A stretch of 64,000 bases of DNA, from contig CASHTG010000008.1 of assembly GCA_949357655.1 (NCBI GenBank), positions 62,001 through 126,000 on the forward strand, given 5' to 3'. The stretch comes from Parascedosporium putredinis (taxonomy: Eukaryota > Ascomycota > Sordariomycetes > Microascales > Microascaceae). Position 1 is the first letter of the stretch. Each line of letters starts with the position of its first letter. The notes beneath the pieces were generated by a model that worked only from the letters and a program-made list of their open reading frames with translations, did not search any database and was not told the origin of the DNA. Made by a program: the position numbers and the translations under genes. Below, piece by piece: positions 23,474 through 36,627 of this stretch.

Positions 23474-26400
23474 TTTCGTTCCGGGTCTTTGGAGAGAATG
23501 AAGACGCCCACACACGTCCGCAGAGAAAAAGGGCAATCGGGACCCAAAGGTTCTCTGAACGGTGGGGGAGAAGTAGCAGTGGCAGGATCGACAGGAGGCA
23601 GATGTAAAAGGCGTTGATGATGAAAAGGAGAGACAAGAATGCTAGGAAGGAGCTCAGAGAGGCGAAGAAGAAGTGTTAAAAAATGGCGACGAGAAGGGAA
23701 AAGAAGGAAGTGGTGAGCTATGGAACAGCCACACCTTGGAAGAGGGGCAAGCTTCGGGCTGAGGTCTAGAGGGTGATGCTGTTTCGGGAAAGGAAACAGA
23801 GGGAAGATTTGGTTGGAGTGGGTACATTCATGTACAACAGTCTGGAGGGGGAAGCGCTTTGAGGACAACAGAAATGGGGGTAAGTATAGCGGGGACTAAA
23901 CGCGTTGGCAATGGATGGAGGGTGGATGGATCAGGAGGGAGGCCGATAATTTCTAGGTAGAGGGATTGCTCAGTTTGATCCATCAAGTAATCATAAATCC
24001 TTTCTCACTCCTCCCAACAGAGAGGGACGGGGAGAGGGACAAGGTCTGAAGCCAGGCAGATCGCGCACCCAGTCCAAGAGAGTGGCCTAACAGCCCCCAA
24101 AGCGGCCAATTTCCTATTTATACAATCCTGCCCATCGCGCACCGGAACGCTGGACGCTTCTTCGCTTTCTTACGGGCTTGCGACGAGCGAGGGGCGACAC
24201 AAAGAGAGACTCGAGCCAGCTGTGCCACGGGCGCACATACATACAATCTTACATTGATCCATTGCAATACAAATGCCCTCGGCAAATTTTTATCTTATTT
24301 TAATATTTTTATTCCTGTTATTATGTTCTTTCCAGCGCCGTTTCCTTGATTTATTACACTACTTCGTAGTCTTTGACTGGAACCGCGCCCGCGCCCTCTC
24401 CGTCTGCCTGGGCCCACCCAGCAATATTGATGGGGCTGCCATCTCGCCAGCCAATATCCCCTGAAACGGCACTACCAGGAGCAACAATTTGATCCCTCAG
24501 GTTGACGGATCCGCGGATAGCATCAGCCGTCTTTTGAGGAGGTGGTTCTCCCTTGGGACGGCAACCTTGCTAATATCCACGAAGCTTATGTACTTTTGTT
24601 GACGCCTCCCCATCACTGACTGCATCAAGCTTTCGCCGACCTTGTAAGCCTTAGCCGCCCAGTTCGAGTCTTCATGTTACGAGAATCTACTGGTTTGCTC
24701 CCGGGTCTCTGCGTCAACCGCACGGCAAGGTTTGCGCGAAGAGTTATCGACCCTAGATCCTACTATTACATTTTGATTAGGAACAACGGACCTCTCTTCC
24801 TATCTCTACACACCTCACCTTCAAAGCCAGTGCTGGTCAATCTTTTGCGCTGGCGTAATAACCTCCATCATTGAGCTTGCCCTCCCTCCAAGCCCAAGGG
24901 CTTGAGCTAGGGTTGAGTGACATCCACGCAGGCTTGCTCGGCGGGCCAAGCCACAGGCCGCGCTTCCGAGGCTGGATCCTTTGAGATGATCCGTGGATCG
25001 TGTGCGTAATCACGCCGACTCGCCATACGCGGATGTTTACAGTCCCTTTGAAGAAGCTCTGAGCCAAATCATCACATTTTCTCGGAGACGATTATTATAA
25101 TGCATCTGGAAATCTCAATTTCGCTGCTTCCTCGACTCCGTTCCGTCCCTGAGCACGCGCCTTTTTCATGCAGAAATTACCCACCCCGGGTTTTCTTGAG
25201 AGACCCTTTGAGGGGCAAAACTTTGCTTTCAACTAGCAGCCGTGAACCGCCAGCTAACAGGCTTAGGGGTATCTCAGGTCAAAGCCAGCAACGAGTAAGG
25301 TTGTTTATATATTTTACCTCTGTGAACGAGAGACTCCCGAACCAAGAGGGAGCATGCAATGTTAGGCTTTTGATTGACGTTAGTGAGCATGCCCTTGAGC
25401 TATCCGTTTTTAGATATATTCTGGCTTCCTTCAATTTGAGATAGACGCACGAGGCGACGCGGGAAAAAATGGCTTCAGCGTCGCAATCAACTCCCAGGCT
25501 GGAGGGCTTGGACAAGGCTGCCTTGGGTGCCAGGGGACGTGCGACTTCACCACATATTGTGCTATTTTCGGGAGTGGCTATGCCAGCATGGTTGGCGTCC
25601 AGCTTTTCAGGGGTCCCGGCAGCTGCGGGAACTGCGGCCCCATCCCCACCATGCTCCAAATCAAGAGCGCTCCTTGAGGCTGTGCTGCTCGGAACCTCTT
25701 TGAGGAACTGAGCTGAGAGGGCACACAGGAAGCTGGATCAGCCGCAAGTGGGTGGCATCTGCTCTTGCAAGAAACGCAATGGCTGGTTCAATTCGGAAAC
25801 ATCTACCTTGGTAGGTGAAGGCTTTTGAGCTTTTCATCTTGACTGACCTGCTTCAAGGTCAGGCATGTAGTCAGTCGGGTATCATCCTCACCTAGCCTTT
25901 CGGATGGTTGCGAGGGATTCTGCTATTTCGAAAAGGTGGACTTTGCTAGAAATATGCCCTACGAGAAAGCAGAGCCTCCAAACCCCCGCCCTCTGTTGCC
26001 TTGGTATTCCCGATCTCTTTACTGATCGTTCGGTCATCTTGGACCCTGCTTCTTGTCTGGGCGTGAACGGAGATAAAATGATTCATGGCTGTGTCACCTC
26101 GAGATATGTATAAGGAATGATTTGCTCTCCCCCAAGTTTCTGCCTTGAAGCTGCCGGAATAAAAGAATTCACTGGATGAATTGTCATAAGTTTCATGGAG
26201 TTGGGTGCGAGTTCGGTAGGTGGGTGTAAATACTGCTGTCTGGTATTTCGTCGAGTGTTGATTTGATTGCTTAGTCATACCTGGCGTTCTCATACCCAAT
26301 GGTGAGCATCGACGGATGTGTGCGGACAAGCTCCGACCGCCATCGTCGTCAGTTTGTCTGCCTTGACATTTCCTGAGTTTGCATCTTCTTGCACCCTCCC

Positions 26401-26545
26401 AACTAACCCGACGTGTATCAGCAACCATCAACCAGCAAGAATCAACCTAAATATTGCCGATAGAAAAACAAGGCAAAGCCTCGTACTTTCACGCGAAATA
26501 TTACACACCTTTTCTCCGAGCCGAGCGATACCAAGACTTATCACA
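23474..26545. other. 3 kb divergent intergenic region chs4 / rpn12
   Basis: A long stretch between divergent starts. Open frames at 25279-25659 (minus), 25469-25711 (plus) and 25946-26431 (minus) overlap each other and resemble nothing I know. The chs4 side is purine-rich on the plus strand, as expected for a long pyrimidine-rich leader on the minus strand. No supported gene. Confidence 0.45.
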
Positions 26546-27437
26546 ATGGCGGAGCAAAGCGTGACCCAGATTGTCTCCCAGCTCAAACAATCTCCTCTCC
26601 CCTACGAGGAAGCTTCCTCCCTCCTCTCCCGTGCCAAGATACATCTCCTCCATCTCAACGCTCTCACTCCCACCCCGACCACTCCCGCCCACCTACTACC
26701 CTCGCTCGATCGCTCTACGAGCAAGGCGCCCTCGCCTCCATTCGTGCTCGCGATGCCGCCGCCTTCTCCCGATATGTTCAGCATCTCCAGCCCTTTTACG
26801 AGCTTCCTCCGTCTGTTCTCACACCCGAGACTGCGGAGCGCAACAAGGTGACAGGCCTTTATTTGCTCCTCCTACTTACCCAGGGCAAGTATGGCGCATT
26901 CCACACCGAGCTTGAGAGCCTAGCGAGTCGGGAAGGCGGCAGCGACGAGGCGGACAAATATCTCGGTTACCCGATCCGTCTAGAGAGGTGGTTAATGGAG
27001 GGAGCTATGATCGTGTCTGGAATGCCATGCAGAGCCGCGAGGTACCCTGCGACGAATACAGCGTGTTCTCCGAGGTTTGTTTACTTTCTACCAAACGCAC
27101 CCCCGTTCGAGTTTTGGGAGAGCATCGCTTGCTAATTATGCACTCATTCATGAAGATTCTTACCAGCCAAATCCGATCTGAGATCGCTAGTAGCTCTGAG
27201 CGGGCCTACCCTAGTCTGCCCTTGAGCTCGACAAAGTCCTTGCTTTTCCTCGAATCCGAGGGCGCCGTAATTGACTTTGCCCGCGAGCGCCGTTGGGTCA
27301 TACGCGATGGCCACATCTACTTCCCCGATAGTGAAGCTGCCAGCGAGCAGGATTCCGCCGCCCAAGACAAGGATTTCAGCAGGACTATAATCGAAAATAC
27401 CTTGGGTTATGCCCGTGAGCTTGAGACGATTGTCTAG
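26546..27437 (+). CDS. rpn12: 26S proteasome regulatory subunit Rpn12
   Basis: Two exons, 26546-27074 and 27156-27437, 270 aa after two corrections, the usual family length. The N-terminal helices (QIVSQLKQSPLPYEEASSLL) lead into the PCI-type C-terminal half, which contains NKVTGLYLLLLLTQG, YPIRLERWLMEGSYDRVW, QIRSEIASSSERAY and the terminal IIENTLGYARELETIV. Rpn12 (PSMD8) is a lid subunit of the 19S regulatory particle, and its incorporation completes lid assembly. Frameshifts lie in CCC 26699-26701 and GGG 27000-27002. The intron has a GTTTGT donor and a GAAG acceptor. A 172-codon frame on the opposite strand (27144-27662) is a shadow of this gene. Confidence 0.93.
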
Positions 27438-28393
27438 GCGCGTGCTATGGGGCCATGGCGTTTTCTCTCCCTTTATTCCCCGAGGAGGGCAAGGGGTATT
27501 TCTTTTAAGTGAAGAATAGTTTGGGTTATCTCCTTTTATGCCTCCACAGGAGGAAGAGCAAATGAGAAGGACGAGGGGGCCAATAGCAATAGACTTACGG
27601 GCCACTACACTGGCCCTGCTCCTTATTAACCTCCCCGTAAGTCCTGTAATCAATTGTTTCAATGTCGAGTGGCATGTCTGGGACTAGGGATGGCGAGCTG
27701 CGAAATGCCTAAAGTAGTGTATGAAATGGATGAGCGAATAATATACACTTGAAACGGATACACCCTACATCTTGACAGAGAGTTTCTACAACAAAGACGA
27801 GTGCAAGGCGACATGGCATCAGGACGAGAACAGTCCATTCAACCTTGAGGCGACGGTTTCCTGGACACCAAGGGAGGTTTCCTCGGGTGGAGGCGAGCGC
27901 GGAGTGAACGATGTACGACCAGCACCCAATACGATGAAGTGATGTTAACGATGAACCAAAAAGGGGTGCCCATTTCGCGACTACTCATACTACATACTAT
28001 GTCATCAAGCGTTGACGCATCAAGACCCTCCTTCCCCCGCATTCCCCTGTCACTACTTTTTTAATCCCTTCGCCCAGCAACCATTGGGAGGTTGTGCCAA
28101 TCCGGACCCCCTTCGGTCCTTTGCTTTCTCTAAACCCGAAGCCATATCAACTTTTGCTCTTGTGTTGGTGCTGCATAAGGATAATCTAGGAAGGAAAGAA
28201 AAACAAGGGTGGTGAGAAAGCCCAACTTTGGAACAGGGGAGGCTTTGCATCTATATTATATCCCGCCTCCCACCTCGCAAAGTTGTACCGGCATAGACTG
28301 GGCTTCAGGCTCGATTTCGCAATGGGGCGCTCAACAGCCCCGGGCGATGCCATTGTTTCTTTCCCCTTCCGCTTGTCTTTCCTGCCTGTTTCT
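27438..28393. other. Convergent intergenic region rpn12 / alpha-COP
   Basis: About 950 bp between two 3' ends. No open frame with recognisable features and no repeat were noticed. Confidence 0.5.
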
Positions 28394-31300
28394 TTAGAAG
28401 AAGAGCTTGAGACCACTGCCGTGCTTTCCAATCTCGCAGACCTCGCAGACCTTGCAGACCTGACCCTTGTACTTGGAATGATACTTTGACCCGTCGAACG
28501 CGCATTCCTCGAAAGAGGTTCCGCTATAGATGGGGGTGTGGCTAGCTGCGCACACGTCGAACTCCGCGAACTGGTCGAATTCAATCTCGATGGCATCATT
28601 CGGGTTGCGTTCGCACTGTTTCTTTGTTTTGGTGGCCTATGTCTCGTTGGTTAGCAAACAAACGGTTGGTTTTAGGTTGATGGCCTATAAAGGCAGACTT
28701 ACGTTCTCAACGATCCGGCTCGAGCCCCCGTTGGCAAGAATTCTGTTTGCAAAGCTCAATGCTAAGCCAAAGTTCTTGTTGCGGAATGCCTGCTGCATCG
28801 CACTCCCCAATACTAGTTGGCGATGAGGAACCTCAATCTTGGGGATGGTAAAGTACGCGGACAGCTCCAAACTGCGCTTGAGCAATTGGGGGTTCTTCGC
28901 CACCTCATCAGGAGAACCCAATTTCCTCCTGCTGAGCTCAATTGACATCGCCACGGCGTATTCGCTAGCTGATGAGATGAGCTTCTTCGCTTCCTCGACT
29001 TCACTTTCGCTTGAGACCGCATTGATCAAAACGGCGTGGAGAATATCCTTGAAGAAGCGAATACCGTCTTCGAGCTTGTTGGTCTTCATGGCGTCATAGC
29101 CCTTTTGCAGTTCATTGGTCGCCAGATGCTCAAGGCTACGAGGAACGATGGGAAGAACCTGCCTGGGGTCGTCTTCCTCAACTGTGCGGCGGACGTAGTT
29201 GACAAGGGCGGGCAGGCCCGAGGTGGCGGGGAGATAGGTTTTCGACGCCGAGTATACCTCTAAGAATCTAGGCTTGAGCGGTGCAAAGTTTACAGCACCG
29301 ACTTGGCGATTGAGGAGCTGCATCGCGGACTCAAACGAGCCACCTGCAACGTGGTCAACTGGGAGAGGAGAGTTGCGAGCCCACATCTCCGCCTCGCTGC
29401 TTCCCGCGCCGGCAGCATCGGTGCTTTCCACATTGACAAAATCGCTCTCGAGCTCAGGAACGATGTCGTCGCCCATATCCCAACCTGCGACATCCTCATC
29501 ATCATCGATATTGGCAGCGGCCCCGTTTCGCTTCTGAGTGGTTTCATCCTCATCTTCGTCCATAGGCTCTCCCTCAACCGGCTCGTCGTCAAGAGAGAGA
29601 CCCTCAACTTGACCAAGGAGTGCCTTCTCGAAGAAGGACTGCGAAGTTGCCTTCGTAGGCCAGTTTGCTTTGTAAGTGGGGACGACAGGCTGGGGAGGTG
29701 TGAGACCCTTGCCAACGCTAGGAATTGCGAGCTCCTCTTCTGTGAGACCCGTGGCCTCAAGAATGGCTTGGCATTCATCTTCGAGGCCATGAGACTTCGC
29801 GGTCACATATGCCAAGGGATCTGTCGATATAGGTTAGCTTATTATCCGCTGCTGCCCACTGTAAGACGAGACATAGTGAACCACGGGTGGGAGGGAATGG
29901 TTTAATCCTTACAGAGGTCAATTTCCTTGAGCATCTGGATGCGATCCTCCACATCGCCGAGATAAAGGGCATTGTGGAAGCGCGACGTGTAATCGCCACG
30001 GTGCTCGGCAATCTTCGCCATTCTAGCGAGCTTAGCACTATCACCGGTGGCAAGGTATAGGAAGGACAATTTGTCAAACTGCTTGAGCTTTTGGTAGCAC
30101 ATCTCAACAATCTGATGAGCGCCGTGTGCCAGGGCCTCGTTGCCTAGCCGAGACCAGAGTTTGGGCTTATCTAGCTCCTTTGCCATTTCGACGGCAACAT
30201 CCAAATTACCGCACTCGATAGCGAGTTCAAAGCGAGTAGTCGGGTCTTGCACAAACTGGAGGGCAATCTCGGGATATCCCTTCTTCTGCAGGTAGGAGAT
30301 GATGGACTGGCCAACGAGGCTCGAGGTCCGGATGATATGAAGCATCTCTTCGTAATTGCGCTTGACAAGGGCAAGTTTGAAGCGGTACTCGGTCGGATCA
30401 ATGTGGAGAACCCTTGGCTTGGCGTATCGATCCAGGCAGTAGACGTTGCGGCCCTGGACGCGGACAAGGTAGACAGTTTGGTCGAGAGTACGAACAATGC
30501 CGTTGTCACCGTTGAGGAGTGCATACTTGACGTGGTTCAAAGTGGAATATAGCAGCACGCCTGCATCGTCCCAGGTAGCGCTCTTGATTCGGATGGTCTC
30601 GTGTAGGGTGCTGAGCTGCTCGAGCGCTTTGGATACGATGGTGATGTTGTGCTTGCTTAGAAGAGCGGCTATTCTGCCGTCGTTGGACCACACGACATAC
30701 TTGACGCCGTTGACGGCGAGCTCGGCAACAGTCTTCTTCTGTTGAATATCGTAGAGGTAAACAGCCGTCGGGGCAATAATAAGGAGGTTTCCCGTACCAC
30801 CAAAATAGATATCGGTGGTGCCGTGAGGAGGCTTGAAAGAGCGAGTCACATTGTTGGAAAGGTCCTTGATGTCAATGGTTTGCGCAGCAGTGTTTAGCAC
30901 TGCGAATCGGTTGCGAGCGACAAATATGGCCGAGTTGCCATTGCCCCGTTTCGAGTCAGTCGACTCAATGGCACCTGACCCATCGCGAGGAAGCTTGAGA
31001 AGCTCGTAAGAGCCTCCGTCGGCCGGAGAGGTCACGAGTATAGACTGATCAGCCGGGTTGTATGACAAGGTTCGGGGAGGAGTCCACGGGTTTCCTAATT
31101 TCTTGAGGACCAACATCGTCGGACTCTCTGCATTCTTCTTGAAGTCGTAGGACTTGATGTGCTTGTCTTTGGTGATGTAGAGAAGCGTATTTTGGAAGAT
31201 GGCTGATGCCGGGCGCTCGCGTTCGAGCTTGAAGACCATCACTCCGTTGTCGTGGCCCGCAGCGAAGAGGTTAATCTCAGGGTGAGCGGCAGCGACCCAG

Positions 31301-32459
31301 AAGCGATCATTCTCCCTCTTGAAGGATTGAACGGCGGTTCGCTTGTTCAAGTCCCAGACACGTATAGTTTTATCCTCGCCTACGGAGAGGATTAAATCCT
31401 GGTGAGGATGGAATAGGCAAGCAGATACGTTCTGGAAATGTCCGCGACACGTATCTACCTCCCAGGCCTTGGTCTCACTCATACGCCAGAGTTTCACAAG
31501 CCTATCGTCGCCTGCAGAAACGATAAGGGGCATCGTTGGGTGGAACGCGACCCAGTTCACGCCCCTATCATGGCCCTCTAGAACAAACTTTACTACCGCA
31601 TCGGTATTCCCAAACATGTCGGCCTGGTTTTGATTCGCACGAGAAACCTGTTCCTCAAAAGACATGGAGGTAGGCGCGGAGTGCTTCTTTCGTAGCCCTG
31701 AGATATCCCAAACTCGAACGGACTGATCGAGGGAGGCGGAAACTACAAGATCCTCCTTGGGGTGAAACTGCGCACACATCGCGTAGTGGTTATGGCCAGT
31801 CATTGTGCAAACTATAGTTTGTTACGTCAGTACAATAGCTCTAGGTTGATCCTAAACGAGGATCTGGATGAAGGCAAGGGAGCCTGAAGACGTACTCAGA
31901 GACCGGTTCTGCCAGTTCCATATCCTGATTGTTTGGTCGTCGGACGCGGAAAGGATCCAAGGCAGTTCATGGTGAAAGAAGACTGTACGAACGTAATCCA
32001 AGTGGCCATTCAGTGTAAAGAGACATCGTCGGCTCTGATAGGACCAGACTTTGATCTTGTAGTCGTCACCTCCAGACACGAAAAGCGGCTGGGTGTTGTG
32101 GAAGTCGACAGATCGAACAGGACCATCGTGCTCTTCGAACCGATCAATAAGGGTTCCCATGCGGTAATCCCACAGCTGAATGGTAGAGGAATGGAGAGAC
32201 ACTAGAATCCATGGGCTGCATCGCCGCTGTTAGAGGGCGAAAGGACCACGTCGACGGAAGCGGGTCGGTGGAGGAAGAGGGGGAGGGGGAGGGGAAGAGC
32301 GCATACCGCTTGGGGTGAAAAGCGATGCCCTTCGCCCGAGAGGACTTGGACTCGAACTATTAAACCAATCGCGATTAGATGGATAAGATCCTTGGGGGAG
32401 TACACCGAGCTTGGTGCTAGTTGGGAACGTACCTTGGTGAGCATCCCGGCGGTCGACAT
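28394..32459 (-). CDS. COP1: Coatomer subunit alpha (alpha-COP)
   Basis: Six exons on the minus strand: 32459-32433, 32356-32307, 32215-31896, 31811-29913, 29820-28703 and 28636-28394. The sum is 3657 nt (1218 aa) and is fully in frame, the usual length. The first exon has only nine codons (MSTAGMLTK). N-terminal WD40 repeats (about 10-330; for example VRSVDFHNTQPLFVSGGDD and VSASLDQSVRVWD) form a propeller that binds KKxx cargo signals. An alpha-solenoid follows, then an acidic linker (GEPMDEDEDE), then the COPI C-terminal domain that binds epsilon-COP. The last exon is rich in cysteine and lysine and ends GSGLKLFF. Alpha-COP is part of the COPI coat for Golgi-to-ER transport. It is the longest gene here without a frameshift. 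Confidence 0.96.
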
Positions 32460-33152
32460 CGTGGCCAGCGTAGTGGGGACGGGCCAGAGCTTCAGGCACC
32501 TGGAGTGGAGAGGGGATAGCCGACCTGGGGTTTAGATTTTATTTTTGGCTCGAGAGAGACGCACCGTTAGGATAACGACGGCATGAATAGTGTGATAGAG
32601 GAAGAAAAGGAGAGAGCGCGGCAACCGGTCTCGATGTGGTGACGCAAGGTGGGCGACCAGAGAGACCAGCTATGCTTTTGGAGGTCCCAGGGCGGTAGGG
32701 GAAGTTCAATTCGGTCAGCGTGGCATGTCGCTCAAGTGTGGGATGTGGGCGGTAGGGGTGCTCAGGGGTGTTTAACCAGAATTTATCCTAGCCAGTTGAC
32801 ATCAGCTGGTTGAGCTACCCCGCCATCAAGACGTGTGCCCTGGATGACCACGCAAGCCACTTCAATTGATTGAGGGCTTCAATGTATGTTGTATTACAAG
32901 TAGTAACCTCTAGATGACCTAGATGGGCTCGCCTGGTCAACTTGAAGCTAACCCGGGAGCTTTCACAAATGCCTCTCTTCGAGGATAGACAAACAGGGTT
33001 TATTTCGAAAAATTCTATAATACTAGATGCCTTTAAGATCAATGTTGAACATTATACATGCAATGCATGTCTAAGAGATATTGTATGACAATTCCGGGGT
33101 GTTTCTTCTTTCACTCTTCACGCACACCCATGCTGGGGTGAAGCTTTCCTGA
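32460..33152. promoter_or_regulatory. Upstream region of alpha-COP / 3' flank of rad54 side
   Basis: About 690 bp between the alpha-COP start and the rad54 stop, both on the minus strand. Presumed alpha-COP promoter; no specific site recognised. Confidence 0.4.
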
Positions 33153-35484
33153 TTAGTGGGAAATGTACTGAAAGACTCCCGAGACCTCGTTCTCTCCATG
33201 CTCTTGTCGCAGCAGGAGATCCTGTATCGTGCCGAGCCCGGCATTTACAAAATGATTCCAGGTGCTTGTATCGCCGTACAGCATGCCGGGGGCCTTGAGG
33301 AACTGTTTCCCATCAGGCCGGCACCTCTTGCACTTAAACGTGTCGTGGGTATCAGAAGTTGTATCTGGCCGGTACTGGAAAAGTTCTCGCAGACTGTCCA
33401 GAGAGAAGTGCCGCTCCACGTCCTCGGCGGAGTCGACGACGCAGCTAGAAAGGCTCTGCTTGTGGCTCTGCCGCTGGAAGATTTTTTCCTCAATCGTGCC
33501 GGTCGCGATAAATCTATACACGAAGCAGTCCTTTTCTGCCCATCTCTCCAGACTCGAGCGAGAGCCTGCTGGTCAGCGGCCGGATTCCAATCCGGGTCGA
33601 AGAGCACTAGTCTGTTAGCGCCGATGAGGTTCAACCCACAGCCACCGGCCTTGCTGCTAAGTAGGAAGACGAATTCATGGCCATCCGGGTCGTTAAACTT
33701 GTCGACGAGTTTTTGGCGCTTGTTGACGGACATTGTGCCGTCTAGCCGCAGACTACCATAACCGCGCGCGCGACACAGCCGGTCAAACAGATCCAGGGTC
33801 TGGGTATAATTGCTGATGAGCACGATTTTGTCATTTGTATCTTGGCGAATTCTTGCCAGCATGCGGTCCAAGACTTGCATTTTTCCCGAGTACCAAGGCT
33901 TGATATCACGATCACGCCCTCTTGACTCCTTTGGTACGTAGTCTTCGGGAAAGCATTCCTCCGAGCCTGGAAGATCATCGGCGAGATTGAGCAGGTCAGG
34001 ATGGTTGCAGAGCTTTTTCAAAATGTTGATAGCTTTCAGAGGTTGACTTCCCTTGCCTCGAAGAAGAGCTTGGATATTGGGGCTGGTGATGAAGTAGTTG
34101 TAGAGGCCGAGCTGGAACGGTGCTAGGTTGCAGAAGACGACGTGTTCGTATTTGATGGGGAGGTATTTTGATAGAATGTCGTTTGTCCTGCGGATGATAA
34201 ACTTGTTGACAACTCCAAGGAGCTCACTCAGACATTCATCACCTCGCTGTCGCTCAGCTTCAGTGGCGGCTGCGTCACGGCCCCGCAGGATGGCCAGCTC
34301 GAATCTTTTTCGAAATTCTAAACGCGAGCCGAGGAGATCCGGATTTGCGAAGCTGATAAGCGAGAAGTATTCAGACAAGTCATTCTGGATGGGCGTGCCC
34401 GAGAGGATGACGCGGCGGGTGACGTTCAAGTTGTTGAGGGAGCTGAAGGTTTGACTCTCTCCATTCTTCAAGCGATGGCCTTCATCACAGAGCATGAGCC
34501 CGATTTTAGTGTGCTTCAGCTCTTCAACGTTTAGGCGCAGCGTTTCATACGAGACGATGATCACAGGGCGCGTGACGGCACGGCCAGATGCTATCGCCCA
34601 CTGCCGAAGCTGACGCGTGAGTTCCTCTTTGGAGGCCTTGCCGTCGATAGCGAAGGGGGTAATGGCGTCTTCCCCAGCCACTTGACAAGTTCATTGGCCC
34701 AATTCTGGACTAAACTCGAGGGACAGGCAACGATTGCCTTTTGAATGGTAGATTTTCCGGCATCCGGCGATTGCTTTAGCAAAGTCCACAAGAGGGTGAT
34801 GCATTGCAGGGTTTTGCCGAGACCCATTTCGTCCGCCATGATGCACCCATTCGCCTTTTCGTCGATCATGCCAGTGACGCAGCGGTACATGAATTTGACA
34901 CCTTCGATCTGGTGGGGCCGCAAGACCTTGGCTAACCGAGGATCGATCACGACAGGCACGCGGGGGTGATCTCCTTCTACTTTCTTCTTGATGCCCAAGA
35001 TTTCTGCTAGACTCTTGTGAACAAGGGGCTCGTCAAGTTTAGGGCCGACATCTTGCTGAACATTTTCCACGTTGGCTAAGAGCTTGGGCTTGGGTTTATC
35101 ATCAACAGTCGGATCGTAAAGGACAATAGCAAACTCGCCGCTCGGATCATATAGCGGTTTTGCTACGAAAACAGCACCCTGACGAAGGCCTAGGGTGGGC
35201 GGTGGCCGATTCGCGTTGTACCCGCCCGTCTGTTTGTTCAGTAAAGGGATAGCGAAGCGTTTTCTAAACACCGTCTGCTTGTCTTTGACTTGAAAGGTGG
35301 GAAATTTGTTGGGATCGCGGTTGGCGAGAGCCAGTCGCTCGATGCTTGTCCAGTCGCTCCCGTTGGAGACATCTCCATCAGCTCCGGAGTAGTCGACCCT
35401 CCTCCTTTTGCGAGCGGGCCGATCGGAAACCGGGGTTCGGTTTGCAGCACCCGGGGTTCTGAAAGGTTTTCGAAGTCGATCCAT
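33153..35484 (-). CDS. rad54: DNA repair translocase Rad54 (Swi2/Snf2 family)
   Basis: A single exon, 777 aa after two corrections. The N-terminus is basic (MDRLRKPFRTPGAAN, ARKRRR), as in fungal Rad54, which binds Rad51 there. The Snf2 motor follows: motif I MADEMGLGKT (about residue 218), motif II CDEGHRLKN (about 333), motif III LSGTPIQNDLSEY, and the second lobe with KIVLISNYTQTLDLFD, SSKAGGCGLNLIGANR and motif VI ARVWRDGQKR. The C-terminal part has CKRCRPDGKQ. Rad54 drives strand invasion and remodels duplex DNA during homologous recombination. Frameshifts (plus-strand runs): CCCC 34672-34675 and TTTT 33532-33535. Both join uninterrupted conserved sequence. A candidate MCB box lies upstream at 35808-35819. 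Confidence 0.95.
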
Positions 35485-36627
35485 AGAATTCTGAGAAGGC
35501 CACCGACCGGCGGGTTTCCCGCCCGTTGGGGAGGTGCCGTGGTTTTGTCCCTATTTTTTGTCAGGTCGAGGGCAGCGTAGCGAAGAAGATACGCTTAACG
35601 GAAGGAGGAAACATACATTGAAGTCTATAAACGCTTGGCGTTAGGCTCGAGGTCGACACGGGCGACACAAAAAGACGAAAGAGCGATGCGTTGAGTCCGC
35701 TTGTTCACTACTATTAGCGGTCCTCAGGGCTGCCTGATGGTGGCTGAAAGAATCCCCACTCTAGCTGCCACGATGACTCCCAAGAACGCGAGAACGGAAC
35801 TCAAGTCAAGACGCGTCTTGGTAAATAATAGCAGTGCCTCAAAGGAGCTCGCACAGGGATCAAGTCGCGCTATCACGTGCACGCTAAAGAACTTGAACGC
35901 CAGGCCGTACTTGTATTAGTCAGGCCAGGGTCGGCTGAAAACGCCAACCCGAGGTTGGCCGAAGCCTCAGCCCGAACTTCGGACCACTTGGGCTGTCCCC
36001 ACCCACACACACGAACAGTTGACTTTGCAAAGCCAAAAATTTGCAGGCACTAAGAAATTTCAGGAGGCGAGTACTGTGCCCGAGCCAGAGGGACGCAGCG
36101 CTGGGTCTTGAGAATATGTGGCGTTAAGATTCCGACAAAGGTCCGGATTCTTCTGAGAAGCCCTCTGGAATATAGATTCATCTCCCGCTGCCCAGTGAAG
36201 ACGCGAATTGATCTTAGCCGAACGCCTCAACGCCTGGAGGTGATTCTAGGTGGTTTTAGTGTTTACGAAACTTGGCCGGATATAGTGATTCTTTGCCTCC
36301 CGACATTGGTTGCGCTCCTGTTTTAAATGCCCCCTTCCTCCCTGGCCGAAGACCTCCCGTCCATGTGCTCTTTGCTCGCTAGACTTCACTACTTTCAAAG
36401 AAGAAGGAGTATAGAAGAGGGTTAAATATCTCGAATTCCTTCGCTGCCCATCTCCCATTCGCGAGCGTTTGTTCTGCTATCTTTTCCTTTTTCTCCCCTC
36501 TCTCTTCTTTCTTCTTACATATCGCCCTCACGTTTCCCTCCTTTCTTTCTCTTGGGCCCTAGGTTTTTTTCTGGGTTCGGAAGACCCCCACCCGTTTTCA
36601 TCCATCTCCCTTCCTGCCGAACCCACA
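35485..36627. promoter_or_regulatory. Divergent promoter region rad54 / small membrane protein
   Basis: About 1.1 kb between divergent starts. It contains a 12-bp palindrome with the MluI cell-cycle core at 35808-35819. The last 150 bp before 36628 are pyrimidine-rich, as in many fungal core promoters. Confidence 0.45.
35808..35819. promoter_or_regulatory. Candidate MCB (MluI cell-cycle box) palindrome
   Basis: AAGACGCGTCTT is a perfect 12-bp palindrome centred on ACGCGT, about 325 bp upstream of the rad54 start. ACGCGT is the MBF binding core used by S-phase and DNA repair genes in yeasts. The role here is inferred. Confidence 0.4.

Noticed and set aside
25279..26431. Overlapping frames on both strands (25279-25659 minus, 25469-25711 plus, 25946-26431 minus)
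   Set aside because: They overlap each other, have uneven composition and resemble nothing known to me. A frameshifted gene cannot be excluded but is not supported.
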